In this document: positions 31,736-40,819 of the stretch, in pieces
How positions within the stretch are numbered: position 1 is the stretch's first letter
Layout: each line of letters starts with the position of its first letter
NCBI RefSeq assembly: GCF_000745835.1
Contig: NZ_JQKB01000024.1
Location: forward strand, 24,530-88,529
DNA: 64,000 nt
From: Belnapia moabensis DSM 16746
GTDB lineage: Bacteria; Pseudomonadota; Alphaproteobacteria; Acetobacterales; Acetobacteraceae
Direction of reading: 5' to 3'
The notes under the pieces: model-generated
What the model was told of the DNA's origin: nothing
Database searches by the model: none
Seen by the model: only the letters and a program-made list of their open reading frames with translations
Made by a program: the position numbers and the translations under genes

Positions 31736-34489
31736 ATGTTTCGCATCCTCGCCTGCGTCGTGACCGAGCACGACCTCCGTCTCGTCCTCGCTGCCGCCTT
31801 GATCTGCATGCTGTCGGCCACCCTCTCGGTGACCCTTCTGGGGCAGCAACCGGCGGCGACGCGGCTTGCGACGAGCTATGGGCGGGCGATCATGGCTGCA
31901 ATTGCTCTGGGTGGCGGCGCCTGGGCCACGCATTTTGTCGCCATGCTGGCCTATGATCCCGGTCTTCCCACGGCCTTTGCCGTGGTGCCAACGCTCGGCT
32001 CGGCATTTACGGTCGTCGCCGCGGTGGCGGTTGGCATCCTGGTCTGGCGGCGCGCGCAGGGCGCCACCGGCCGCGCACTCGGCGGCGCCATTGTGGGTCT
32101 CGGCATCGGCGCCATGCACTATATGGGCATGGCGGCCATCCAGCTTCCCGGCCGGATTGCCTATGATTGGGGGCTGGTCGCCATCTCCGTGCTGCTGGGC
32201 GCGAGCGTCATGGCAGCCAGCTTCGCGCGATGGACTGGAGCTGGCTCTCCACGCCGCCGCATCCTGGCTGCCGCTGGCATTGTGGCGGGGATCGTGCTGT
32301 TGCATTTCACCGGCATGGGCGCGGTGGAGATCCTGCCCGAGGGGGGCTCGGACTTCGTGGGATCCGGGCTGGATCATGGCCGGCTGGCGATCCTGGTGGT
32401 GGCTGGCGCCGGCTTTGGTCTTTCGCTGGGTGCCGTCGCACTCTGGACGGAAGCACGGGCGCGGGCCGGCGGTCTGCGGACGGAAGCCATGCGACTGCGT
32501 GGACTGGCCGATGCAGGCCTGGACGGCCTGGTGCTCTGCGCTGCGGATGGCACCATTGTCGAAGTCAATACCCGGTTTTGTGGATGGGCCGGCCGCGAGC
32601 GTCAGGCGTTGCTGGGCCTCGATATCTGCAGCCTGATTCAACCGCAGCCGGCAGGCGGCGCGAATGCGCTCCAGGGCGTTCCGGGCGCGGCGCGGCGCGC
32701 CATGCTGCGGGGCACGGCCGGTGACGTCCCGGTGGAGATCGTGCGGGGTGAGATCGACACCGCCGAAGGTCGGCGAGCCGTTCTCGCCGTGCGCGACTTG
32801 CGCGAGCGGTTGCGCACCGAAGCCCGCTTCGAGGCGGCGCTGACGAATATGCCGCATGGGCTAGCCATGTTCGATGACGAAGCCCGCCTGCTGGTCGCCA
32901 ACACCCGTTATGCCGAGATGTATCGCCTGCCCCCGGAGCTCGTCCGGCCTGGCACCTCGCTCCCAGACATCCTGGCCCACCATGTCGCCGCGGCGGTGTG
33001 TTCTCGCGGGCTGGAGGATCGTGTGGCGTCTCATTTGCCCAGCCTGAGCAAGAGTGGCGCAGCCTATGAGGTCCGGGATCTCGTGGACGGGCGGACCATT
33101 GCCATCTCCCGGCGGCAAATGGCCCGGGGAGGCTGGATTTCGGTCCATGAGGATGTGACCGAGCGGCGCAGGACCGAGGCCCAAATCGCCCATCTCGCAC
33201 GCCATGATGCGCTGACCGGCTTGCCGAACCGGATGCTCTTCCGCGAGCGGCTGGAGGGCGCGCTGACCCGCGTACGGCGCGGTGGCCGCTGTGCCATCCT
33301 CTACCTCGACCTCGACCGCTTCAAGGAGGTCAACGATACTCTCGGTCATCCCCTTGGGGATGCCCTGCTGCAAACCGTCGCAACACGGCTGAATGCTGAA
33401 CTGCGCGAATGCGACACCTTGGCGCGGCTGGGCGGCGACGAGTTTGCCATTGTTCAGACCGACATCGAACATCCCCAAGATGCGAAGACTCTTGCGCGAC
33501 GCCTGATCAGCGCCATCGAGCGTCCCTTTGAGCTGGATGGCCATCAGGTGGTGATCGGCACCTCCGTCGGTATCGCCATTGGTCCCGGCGACGGTCTTGA
33601 TCCCGACATCCTGCTCAAGGCTGCCGACATGGCCCTCTATCGGGCCAAGGCGGAAGGGCGTGGTCGGCTGCGCTTCTTCGAGGCGGAGATGGACGCCCGC
33701 ATGCAGATGCGGCGCACGCTGGAGCTGGAGCTGCGCCGCGCGCTCGCGGCGGGTGAGTTCGAGTTATATTACCAACCCATCGTCGAGGTCGCGACCCGCC
33801 GAGTGTGCGGGCTGGAGGCGCTGGTACGCTGGAATCATCCAGACCGCGGCCTGGTGCCGCCTGATCAGTTCATCCCACTGTGTGAAGAAATTGGCCTGAT
33901 TATTCCTTTGGGCGAGTGGGTTTTGACCCGTGCCTGCGCCGAAGCCACCGGATGGGCGGGCGCCCCCAAGGTAGCGGTCAATCTCTCACCGGCCCAGTTT
34001 GCCAGTCGGGGCCTGGTGGACAGCGTTGCCGCAGCCCTGGCGGCGTCCGGGCTGGAGCCCAGGCGGCTGGAACTGGAAATCACCGAAACCGTCATGTTGC
34101 GGGACACGGAAACGACCCTAGTCACACTGCATCGCCTGAAAGCCTTGGGTGTGCGAATCGCCATGGACGATTTCGGAACCGGCTACTCCTCGCTCAGCTA
34201 CCTGCAACGCTTTCCGTTCGATAAGGTGAAAATCGACCGCTCCTTCGTGAAAGACTTGAATCGATCGCGCCAGAGCAACGCCATCATCACCGCTGTGGCC
34301 GATCTATGTTACGGCCTCGACATGGCAACCACCGCCGAAGGCGTTGAAACGGAGGAGCAGTTCCTGGCGCTGCACCGCAAGGGATGCGGCGAGGCGCAAG
34401 GCTACCTGTTCAGCAAGCCGCGTCCCGGAGCGGACATACCGGACCTGCTGGCGCGACTGGACCAGGCCGCTGATGCCGAGGCGTCCTGA
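31736..34489 (+). CDS. MHYT-PAS-GGDEF-EAL c-di-GMP cyclase/phosphodiesterase
   Basis: A 917-aa inner-membrane signalling protein. Residues 1 to ~245 are an MHYT sensor of seven membrane helices with the repeats GGGAWATHFVAML, GAMHYMGMAA and LLHFTGMGAVE. Two PAS-like regions follow (ADAGLDGLVLCAADGTIVEV, ALTNMPHGLAMFDDEARLLV). The GGDEF domain has an intact RLGGDEFAIV site and an RECD inhibitory I-site five residues before it. The EAL domain has LEALVRW, NLSPAQF, ITETVMLRD, DDFGTGYSSLSYL and AEGVETEEQ, so phosphodiesterase activity is expected. It sits between flagellar units and likely tunes motility versus attachment. Confidence 0.96.
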   Translation: MFRILACVVTEHDLRLVLAAALICMLSATLSVTLLGQQPAATRLATSYGRAIMAAIALGGGAWATHFVAMLAYDPGLPTAFAVVPTLGSAFTVVAAVAVGILVWRRAQGATGRALGGAIVGLGIGAMHYMGMAAIQLPGRIAYDWGLVAISVLLGASVMAASFARWTGAGSPRRRILAAAGIVAGIVLLHFTGMGAVEILPEGGSDFVGSGLDHGRLAILVVAGAGFGLSLGAVALWTEARARAGGLRTEAMRLRGLADAGLDGLVLCAADGTIVEVNTRFCGWAGRERQALLGLDICSLIQPQPAGGANALQGVPGAARRAMLRGTAGDVPVEIVRGEIDTAEGRRAVLAVRDLRERLRTEARFEAALTNMPHGLAMFDDEARLLVANTRYAEMYRLPPELVRPGTSLPDILAHHVAAAVCSRGLEDRVASHLPSLSKSGAAYEVRDLVDGRTIAISRRQMARGGWISVHEDVTERRRTEAQIAHLARHDALTGLPNRMLFRERLEGALTRVRRGGRCAILYLDLDRFKEVNDTLGHPLGDALLQTVATRLNAELRECDTLARLGGDEFAIVQTDIEHPQDAKTLARRLISAIERPFELDGHQVVIGTSVGIAIGPGDGLDPDILLKAADMALYRAKAEGRGRLRFFEAEMDARMQMRRTLELELRRALAAGEFELYYQPIVEVATRRVCGLEALVRWNHPDRGLVPPDQFIPLCEEIGLIIPLGEWVLTRACAEATGWAGAPKVAVNLSPAQFASRGLVDSVAAALAASGLEPRRLELEITETVMLRDTETTLVTLHRLKALGVRIAMDDFGTGYSSLSYLQRFPFDKVKIDRSFVKDLNRSRQSNAIITAVADLCYGLDMATTAEGVETEEQFLALHRKGCGEAQGYLFSKPRPGADIPDLLARLDQAADAEAS

Positions 34490-34545
34490 AGGCGGGGCCG
34501 TCACGTCACCGGCGTCACACCGCCGGCCCAGCCCCGTTGCCGGCT

Positions 34546-34564
34546 CAGCCTGACGCTCAGGCTG
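34546..34564 (+). terminator. Hairpin after the GGDEF-EAL gene
   Basis: A perfect 8-bp stem CAGCCTGA/TCAGGCTG with a CGC loop, about 57 bp after the stop codon. It lacks a clear T-run, so confidence is modest. Confidence 0.4.
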
Positions 34565-35239
34565 TTGCTGCCGGCGCAGCGCGGTCGTGCCATCCCTAGG
34601 CCAAGACGCTCCGCGCAGCCGGGTTGTTCAAGGCCAGCGAGTACAACGATGGCCTCAGCGGCCAATCATCCGGGCGCACCCAACCTGATCCAGGCGGCGG
34701 CGGACCATACCGACGCATACAGACCAGCCCGGCTCTCGGCCCCAACGCCGGATCGCACGCACCCTGACCGCCATGGAGTGGGCCTCATGGTCCATCCATG
34801 AGCTTTGCGCGGCAGGCTGCCACCAGCCTCCCCCAACTCGCCATGAGGCGCGATCAGGGAGCAGGCTTTGGCAGGGCGGACAAGGCCGGTTCCTGGGACG
34901 GCTCGTCTGGGTCCAGGCCTCGACCTCTCTCAGTCAGCGCCGAGGCAGACCGCCGTTGGCCAGCCCGGTCCGGTCGGCATCACCGGCGTCGGAGCACCGG
35001 CCACCGACGCCCAGGATAACCCACCCATCCGCGACGGCCGCCGGCACCGCAAACGGGATCCGATCGCTCTTGCACGGTCCAGGTCGCGCTCGAGCCATGA
35101 CCTAGGTGCGACCGGCAGGCTCGGCCCGGACCGTTGCCCTGACAGCCGCATCGCCAGCCGGGCGACATGGCCCAGGCCGTCCAGTATGGCCATGCCATGC
35201 GCAGGCTTGTCGTGGGGCGCCAAGGCAACCCCACGCTGA
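34565..35239. other. Stretch with no supported gene
   Basis: About 675 bp between the GGDEF-EAL gene and the convergent end of flhB. No motif, start signal or repeat array was seen; the overlapping frames look like random GC-rich sequence. Confidence 0.5.
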
Positions 35240-36358
35240 TTAGGGTTGCATGCCACTGTTCGCCTGTGCCAACTGAGGGACTCCTGCAGACTGACGCATC
35301 GCCTGCTGTCCCCAAATCAGCCCGATGATCTTTGCCACAGCTTCGAAATGCGCCTGCGGGATGACATCATCGATCTCGACGGTGGCGAACAAGGCGCGCG
35401 CCAGGGGCTTTTCCTCAACGATGGGCACACCCGCCGCTGTGGCTGCCTCGCGGATCCGCAGCGCCACCTGGTCGGCGCCCTTGGCCACGCAAATCGGCGC
35501 GTCATCCTCACCACGGCGATAGCGCAAGGCCACCGCGAAATGTGTTGGATTGGTGATTACCACCGTCGCCCGAGGCACCTCGGCCAACATGCGGCGCTGC
35601 GACCGCTTGCGCTGCAGCTTCCGCCGCTGCGCTTTCACATGCGGGTCGCCCTCGGTCGACCGCATCTCCTCCCGCAATTCCTGCAAGCTCATGCGATGCC
35701 GCCGACGATAGTCAAACTGCTGGAAGCTGACATCCACGACCGCGACCACGCCGGCCACCAGGGTCACCGCGAACAGAACGGCAATAATCGCCTCTGTTGC
35801 CAGGGACAGAAAGGCCGACGGGTCCACCGCCGCCAGATTGCCGCTGCTCTCATACAGGGGCAATCCCACAACCCAGCAGGCGGCGCCCACGGCCACCGCC
35901 TTCAGCAAGGACTTGCCGAATTCAAATAGTGCCTTGAGCCCGATGATCCGCTTGGCGCCGGCCGACGGGGATAGGTGGGAGAATTTCGGACGGATCCGCT
36001 CAGTAGCCACAACAATGGAATTTTGTGCCAAATGCGGCAGGAGGGCGCCGGCGATCATCAATCCAAAGAGCGGGACAAGCGCAATGGCCATGGCTCCAAG
36101 CACAGCGTTGCCAGCACGCTGATAGCCTTGGGCGGTGAGCTCCAGATAATCCGAGGATTGCTCCACCATGGGCGTGAGAATGTTCGTGAACTGGCTGGCG
36201 ATGAGGCCGCCCGCAAGACCGACCGCAATCAGCGCCCCGGCATATACCCCGAAGGCCGATCCCTCCCGAGACAGCGGCACGTCACCGCGTGCGCGCGCCT
36301 GTTCGAGCTTGCGGGGGGTGGCATCAAAGGTTTTTTCCTGACCAGACTCCTCCGCCAT
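35240..36358 (-). CDS. flhB: FlhB, export substrate-specificity switch
   Basis: FlhB controls the switch from hook to filament export. The 372-aa product has four membrane helices and a cytoplasmic domain with the autocleavage motif TNPTHFAVALRY and GADQVALRIREAATAAGVPI, plus IVEEKPLARALFATVEIDD. It is the last gene of the leftward unit flgB-flgC-fliE-fliQ-flhA-fliR-flhB, 10 bp after fliR. Confidence 0.97.
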   Translation of the reverse strand: MAEESGQEKTFDATPRKLEQARARGDVPLSREGSAFGVYAGALIAVGLAGGLIASQFTNILTPMVEQSSDYLELTAQGYQRAGNAVLGAMAIALVPLFGLMIAGALLPHLAQNSIVVATERIRPKFSHLSPSAGAKRIIGLKALFEFGKSLLKAVAVGAACWVVGLPLYESSGNLAAVDPSAFLSLATEAIIAVLFAVTLVAGVVAVVDVSFQQFDYRRRHRMSLQELREEMRSTEGDPHVKAQRRKLQRKRSQRRMLAEVPRATVVITNPTHFAVALRYRRGEDDAPICVAKGADQVALRIREAATAAGVPIVEEKPLARALFATVEIDDVIPQAHFEAVAKIIGLIWGQQAMRQSAGVPQLAQANSGMQP

Positions 36359-36368
36359 GACGCGTCCC

Positions 36369-37130
36369 TCACCGTAGCGGCTGGAAGACTAGGGCATAGG
36401 CCCCAAGGATCTCGGTGAGGATGGTCGGCGCGGTCACACCGAGCAGCTGGAGACCGGCGAAGAGCAGGGCCGGCGCGCCAATCATAAATACCGGTACGGC
36501 TGGCATGGCACGGTTCATGCCAGCCAGTGCCAGGTTGAACAGCAGGGTCAGCAATAAAAAGGGCAGGGACAGCTGCAGCGCCAGATGAAAGGCCTGGGCG
36601 ACTGTCTCCGAGATCGACCGTGCCGAGCCGGACAATCCGGGCGGCATTCCAAGCGGCAACGCCGTATAGCTGTCGGCAATGGCGCGCAGCGCAACATGAT
36701 GACCGTCGACCGCAAAGAGGGCCGCCAGACATCCTGCATGCAGCGCCGCCCCGATGGTGGCCGAGCTGTCGAGGCCGATGCCCACAGTGAAGATATTAGC
36801 CACGCCGATACACTGGCCGATCACCTGACCCGCCATCTGCAATGCTGAGATGATGATCCGAGCCAACGTGCCGATCAGCATGCCGACCGCGATTTCTGAC
36901 AAGAGTGCGGCCAGAACCGTCCAGCTGCCTGGCACCGGGACGGCCTGCCCGGCGAGGGGGGCCATGCACAAGGCGATGGCCATGCTGGCGAGCACCCTTA
37001 AGCGCGGCGGCATGGCACCATCGCCAAAGCCAGGCAGCAGCAAGAGTGCCGTGGACACGCGACAGAACACCAGCAACAGCCGGTAGAGCTCGGCCGACAG
37101 GGCCGTCTCCAGGAGCAGGCCGGCCGTCAT
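36369..37130 (-). CDS. fliR: FliR, export-gate membrane protein
   Basis: FliR completes the FliP-FliQ-FliR gate. The 253-aa product is strongly hydrophobic with about six membrane segments. Family stretches: LLLLPGFGDGAMPPRLRVLA, SEIAVGMLIGTLARIIISAL, ALRAIADSYTALPLG and LALQLSLPFLLLTLLFNLAL. It begins five bases after the flhA stop. Confidence 0.95.
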   Translation of the reverse strand: MTAGLLLETALSAELYRLLLVFCRVSTALLLLPGFGDGAMPPRLRVLASMAIALCMAPLAGQAVPVPGSWTVLAALLSEIAVGMLIGTLARIIISALQMAGQVIGQCIGVANIFTVGIGLDSSATIGAALHAGCLAALFAVDGHHVALRAIADSYTALPLGMPPGLSGSARSISETVAQAFHLALQLSLPFLLLTLLFNLALAGMNRAMPAVPVFMIGAPALLFAGLQLLGVTAPTILTEILGAYALVFQPLR

Positions 37131-37135
37131 GCCGG

Positions 37136-39196
37136 CTAGATCTGCCCGACGGTGCGCAACCGGGTTCGCTGATGCACCTCGGCATGCGAGATCACCGCAA
37201 TGGTGGGATTAATGCGTTCGACCAGATGCCGGACGAAGGGCCGAGCCCCGGCCGAGGTCAGGATCGCGGGCCAGTCACCCCGGGCCGTCGCATCCGCAAT
37301 CCGGCTCCGCATGGCGCCAATCAGCTCCTGGATCTTGGAGGGCGACATCACGAAGCTTCGGTGGTCATTCTCCTCAATGATCGCCGAGCTGACCTCGCGC
37401 TCCCAATCCGGCGAGAGCAGCAGCGCCGTGACATAGCCATCATCCTGCATTAGGCCACGGCAAATCTGCAACGAGAGCCGTTGCCGAACATGCTCCGCCA
37501 ACAAGGACACATTGCGGGTAAATCCGGCCGCCTCATGCAGCGACTCGAGCACCAATGGCAGGTTGCGGATCGACACCCGCTCCGCCAGCAGCGAGGACAG
37601 CACCTTCTGCACTGTCGCCACCGGCAAGGTGCCGGGCACTAGGTCCGCCACCAATTTCTGATGTTCCGGGGCGACAGAATCCAGCAATTTCTGGGTCGCA
37701 GAGTAACCCTGCAGCTGCGCCATATGGGCCTTCAGGGTTTCGGAGAGATGGGTTGTCAGGACCGTCTCAACATCCACAACGGTGAGGCCGCTGCGCATCG
37801 CCTGATCACGGTATTGCGGCTCCACCCAACGAGCGCGGATTTTGAAGGAAGGCTCCTGCGTATCCACTCCGGGGATCGTCAATTCCTGACCGCCGGGGGC
37901 AAACACCAGCAGCCGGCCCAACATCAGGGCTTCCCGCGCGACCTCGACCCCCTGAATCTGGATTGAGTACTCGCCCGAGGCTAGGCTCATATTGTCCTTG
38001 ATGCGCACCGCCGGCAGGACAAAGCCGAATTCCAGGCCGAAAGCCCGGCGGAGTTTGCGGATCTTCTCCGACAGACCGCCCTGTGGGCTGGCGGTGAGCG
38101 ACACCAAGCCCATGCCCAGCTCAAGACAGACGTCGTCAACCCGGATCAGCTCGGTGATCGATTCCTCACGCTCCGGCGCATCCGGCGGCGCGGCAGCGCG
38201 GCTGTCCAGTGCCGCCTGTTCGGTCTTACGCTGAGACAGGAAACCGGCACCGGCGGCAGCCACCGATAGGGCCGCGAAAGGCAGGAACGGCAAGCCGGGC
38301 AGAATGGCAAACATCATGGCCAAGCCAGCCGCCAGGTAGAGCGGCTTCGCCTGGGCGCTGAGCTGCGCCACCAGCGCCTTGTCCGTCGATCCGCGGACAT
38401 TGCCCTTGGAGACCAGCATGCCGGCGCCGATGGAGACGACCAAACCCGGAATCTGCGACACAATACCGTCGCCCACCGACAGGGTCACATAATTGGCTGC
38501 AGCACCGGAAATCGGCATGGAGTGGCGCAGGGTGCCGACCACGATGCCGCCGAGAACGTTCACTCCTGTGATGATAATGGAGGCAATCGCGTCGCCGCGC
38601 ACAAATTTCGAGGCACCGTCCATGGCACCAAAGAAGGAGTTCTCGTCCTCCAGCTCCTTGCGGCGCCGCTTGGCCTCGATGTCGTCGATGGTTCCGGCCG
38701 CCAGGTCGGCGTCGATCGCCATCTGCTTGCCCGGCATGGCATCCAGGCTGAAGCGGGCGGCGACTTCAGCGATACGCGTCGCGCCTTTGGTCACCACGAT
38801 GAAATTGACGATGATCAGGATGGTGAAGACCACCACGCCAATGATGAAGTCACCGCCGACAACAAAGGCGGCAAAGCCATGAATGACGCTGCCGGCCGCA
38901 TCGAGCCCGCGATGGCCGTCGGCCAGGATCAGGCGCGTCGTCGCCAGATTGAGCGCCAGGCGGAGCAGCGTGGCGACCAGGAGCACCGTGGGAAAGGCCG
39001 AGAAATCCAGCGGGCGCTCAATCCAGAGCGCCACCATCAGGATCAGCACCGACAGGGTGATGGAGGTGGCCAGTCCGATATCGACCAGCCAGACCGGCAT
39101 GGGCAGCACCAGAACGGCGAGCAGCAGGACCAAGCCTGCCGCGAACAGCACGTCCTGATGACCGAGGCTGCGCCGGAAACGGTGTAGGAGATTCAC
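37136..39196 (-). CDS. flhA: FlhA, export-gate channel subunit
   Basis: FlhA channels protons and substrates through the export gate. The 686-aa protein has about eight membrane helices in its first half, with the conserved KGATRIAEVAARFSLDAMPG and KQMAIDADLAAGTID cytoplasmic loop, and a soluble C-terminal domain that docks chaperones (GLTVVDVETVLTTHLSETLK, VQKVLSSLLAERVSIRNLPL). Length is standard. It lies 32 bp after fliQ. Confidence 0.97.
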   Translation of the reverse strand: MNLLHRFRRSLGHQDVLFAAGLVLLLAVLVLPMPVWLVDIGLATSITLSVLILMVALWIERPLDFSAFPTVLLVATLLRLALNLATTRLILADGHRGLDAAGSVIHGFAAFVVGGDFIIGVVVFTILIIVNFIVVTKGATRIAEVAARFSLDAMPGKQMAIDADLAAGTIDDIEAKRRRKELEDENSFFGAMDGASKFVRGDAIASIIITGVNVLGGIVVGTLRHSMPISGAAANYVTLSVGDGIVSQIPGLVVSIGAGMLVSKGNVRGSTDKALVAQLSAQAKPLYLAAGLAMMFAILPGLPFLPFAALSVAAAGAGFLSQRKTEQAALDSRAAAPPDAPEREESITELIRVDDVCLELGMGLVSLTASPQGGLSEKIRKLRRAFGLEFGFVLPAVRIKDNMSLASGEYSIQIQGVEVAREALMLGRLLVFAPGGQELTIPGVDTQEPSFKIRARWVEPQYRDQAMRSGLTVVDVETVLTTHLSETLKAHMAQLQGYSATQKLLDSVAPEHQKLVADLVPGTLPVATVQKVLSSLLAERVSIRNLPLVLESLHEAAGFTRNVSLLAEHVRQRLSLQICRGLMQDDGYVTALLLSPDWEREVSSAIIEENDHRSFVMSPSKIQELIGAMRSRIADATARGDWPAILTSAGARPFVRHLVERINPTIAVISHAEVHQRTRLRTVGQI

Positions 39197-39228
39197 ATGG
39201 GCCTCGCACTTTGGCGGGGAAACGAAAT

Positions 39229-39492
39229 CTACAGGCCCACGATCCGCTGCATGATTTCCTCAACATAGGACCGCAGCGCAGCGAAGGCGAAGGGCAAGCT
39301 CAGCATGGTCACCACCAGGGTGACCAGGATCTTCGGCACAAAGGAAAGCGTCATCTCCTGGATCTGCGTCAGGGCCTGCAGAACGGAGATGACCAACCCG
39401 GTCACCAGCGCTGCCAACAGGGGCGCGCTTGTCATGGCGATCGTCGCGTAGAACCCGCTCCGCAGGATCTCGATCACGTCCCCCTCATTCAT
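39229..39492 (-). CDS. fliQ: FliQ, export-gate membrane protein
   Basis: An 87-aa two-helix membrane protein of the export gate. Motifs: MTSAPLLAALVTGLVISVLQ and ALTQIQEMTLSFVPKILVTL. Length and pattern are typical. It begins 6 bp after fliE in the flgB unit. Confidence 0.96.
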   Translation of the reverse strand: MNEGDVIEILRSGFYATIAMTSAPLLAALVTGLVISVLQALTQIQEMTLSFVPKILVTLVVTMLSLPFAFAALRSYVEEIMQRIVGL

Positions 39493-39498
39493 GGCGGC

Positions 39499-39798
39499 TC
39501 ACACCGCCATGCGGAGCACGTCCATATAGGCGCCAACCGCCTTGTCCCGCAGCTGCGTGACGGCCTGCACCGTGAGCTCCGCCGCGGTGGCCGCCTGCAC
39601 CACTTCCTGGACGTCGGCGGTGCCGGCAACGCCACGCGCCGCCACCGTTTCCGAGCGGCGCAGCGTCTGCAGAGACGCCTGAGCGGCATCGGCAATCATG
39701 CCGCCAAAGCTGGAGGCTTGGGCCGCGACCGCGCCGTAGGCGCGCACCGCGGTGGTGACCGGGGCAATCGCCGCAATTTCCAGAGCCATGGGCCTCAT
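39499..39798 (-). CDS. fliE: FliE, MS ring-rod junction protein
   Basis: FliE joins the MS ring to the rod. The 99-aa product has the FliE C-terminal motif VVQAATAAELTVQAVTQLRD followed by KAVGAYMDVLRMAV. The first half is shorter and more Ala-rich than in enterics. It overlaps flgC by 4 bp. Confidence 0.93.
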   Translation of the reverse strand: MRPMALEIAAIAPVTTAVRAYGAVAAQASSFGGMIADAAQASLQTLRRSETVAARGVAGTADVQEVVQAATAAELTVQAVTQLRDKAVGAYMDVLRMAV

Positions 39799-40235
39799 CC
39801 TTTCAGGATGTCGAGCGTTTTCGAGTAGAGGGAGCGGGCCTGCTGCATGACCGCAATCGCGGCCTCATAGCTGAGCTGGGCATTCCGCAGATCCGCCTGC
39901 TCAATCAGCGGCGAGATATTGGGCAGCTTCACATATCCCCGCTCGTCGGCGGCGGGATGCGCGGGATCATACTCGGTCCGGAAAGGCCGCGTGTCGCGGG
40001 TGATCGGACCGACCTGGACGGTCATGGCGCCGGTGGCGCGATCGACCCGCTGGCTGAAGCTCATGATGCGACGCTGGTAGGGATCGCCGCCCGGCGTGGC
40101 CGCCGTGGAGGTGGCGTTGGTCATGTTCTCGGCGGCCAGGCGCATGCGCACGGCCTGCGTGCTCATGCCGGACGCCGCCGTGGCCATGGCCTGGGTGAGG
40201 GGCCCCGTTCCGGTGACTGGCGCGATGGTGAGCAT
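39795..40235 (-). CDS. flgC: FlgC, proximal rod protein
   Basis: A 146-aa rod protein with the N-terminal axial motif (STQAVRMRLAAENMTNATST), the FlgC signature YQRRIMSFSQRVDRATG and a YDPAHPAADERGYVKLPNIS segment, and C-terminal AQLSYEAAIAVMQQARSLYS. The stop/start overlaps flgB by one base. Confidence 0.96.
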   Translation of the reverse strand: MLTIAPVTGTGPLTQAMATAASGMSTQAVRMRLAAENMTNATSTAATPGGDPYQRRIMSFSQRVDRATGAMTVQVGPITRDTRPFRTEYDPAHPAADERGYVKLPNISPLIEQADLRNAQLSYEAAIAVMQQARSLYSKTLDILKG

Positions 40236-40639
40236 CAGCGACCACCCGCGGCGGCACGCAGCAGGGCCGCATTCCGCCGATAAACCGTCGTCGCCATGTC
40301 ATAGCTTTTGGCGAGATCCGCCTGCTTCACCATCTGCTCCTCGAGATTGACGGTGTTGCCATCGGGATCCTCGCTGTAGGACTGCGAGCGGTCGGTCACC
40401 ACGCGGGTGGCGCCGGCGGCGGCGCCGACATGGCCCGCATTGGTGGCGGCAAGCCGCAAGGGAGCGGCACCGCCGCTGCCCCGCAGCAGCACGCTGTCAA
40501 AGCTAAAGGGCCGGACATCCCGGGCACGGTAGTTCGGCGTGTCGGCATTGGCGATATTTTGCGCCAGCACATTCTGCCGTTCCGCAAGCTGACGCATGCG
40601 AGCACCGGTTATGCGAAAGACATCCATTCCATCGAGCAC
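40235..40639 (-). CDS. flgB: FlgB, proximal rod protein
   Basis: FlgB is the first rod subunit. The 134-aa product has RMRQLAERQNVLAQNIANAD then TPNYRARDVRPFSFD, and a C-terminal VNLEEQMVKQADLAKSYDMA helix. GTG 40639 is preferred (GGAG eight bases upstream) over ATG 40627. It heads the seven-gene unit ending at flhB and is divergent from fliI. Confidence 0.95.
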   Translation of the reverse strand: MLDGMDVFRITGARMRQLAERQNVLAQNIANADTPNYRARDVRPFSFDSVLLRGSGGAAPLRLAATNAGHVGAAAGATRVVTDRSQSYSEDPDGNTVNLEEQMVKQADLAKSYDMATTVYRRNAALLRAAAGGR

Positions 40640-40683
40640 AGCGGCCGCTCCGTGAGGCGGGCCTAGTTATACGCGATCACAGA

Positions 40684-40819
40684 ACAGTGTCGAGTATTTT
40701 CGCATAGACGGCAGGACAGTGTCGGGCCCATTGTGGCTCATTCGGAGCCGGCGGGTGAGGGCGGCTCCCACAGCACCGTCCGCCGGCGACGCCGCGCACC
40801 CTACAGGATATTTTCGCAT
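40684..40819. promoter_or_regulatory. Divergent flgB/fliI control region with two motifs
   Basis: TTTTCGCAT lies at 40697-40705 (57 bp before flgB) and again at 40811-40819, where its last two bases are the AT of the fliI start codon. The first copy is flanked by direct repeats ACAGTGTCG at 40684-40692 and 40716-40724. Both motif copies point the same way and would serve flgB. Confidence 0.6.
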
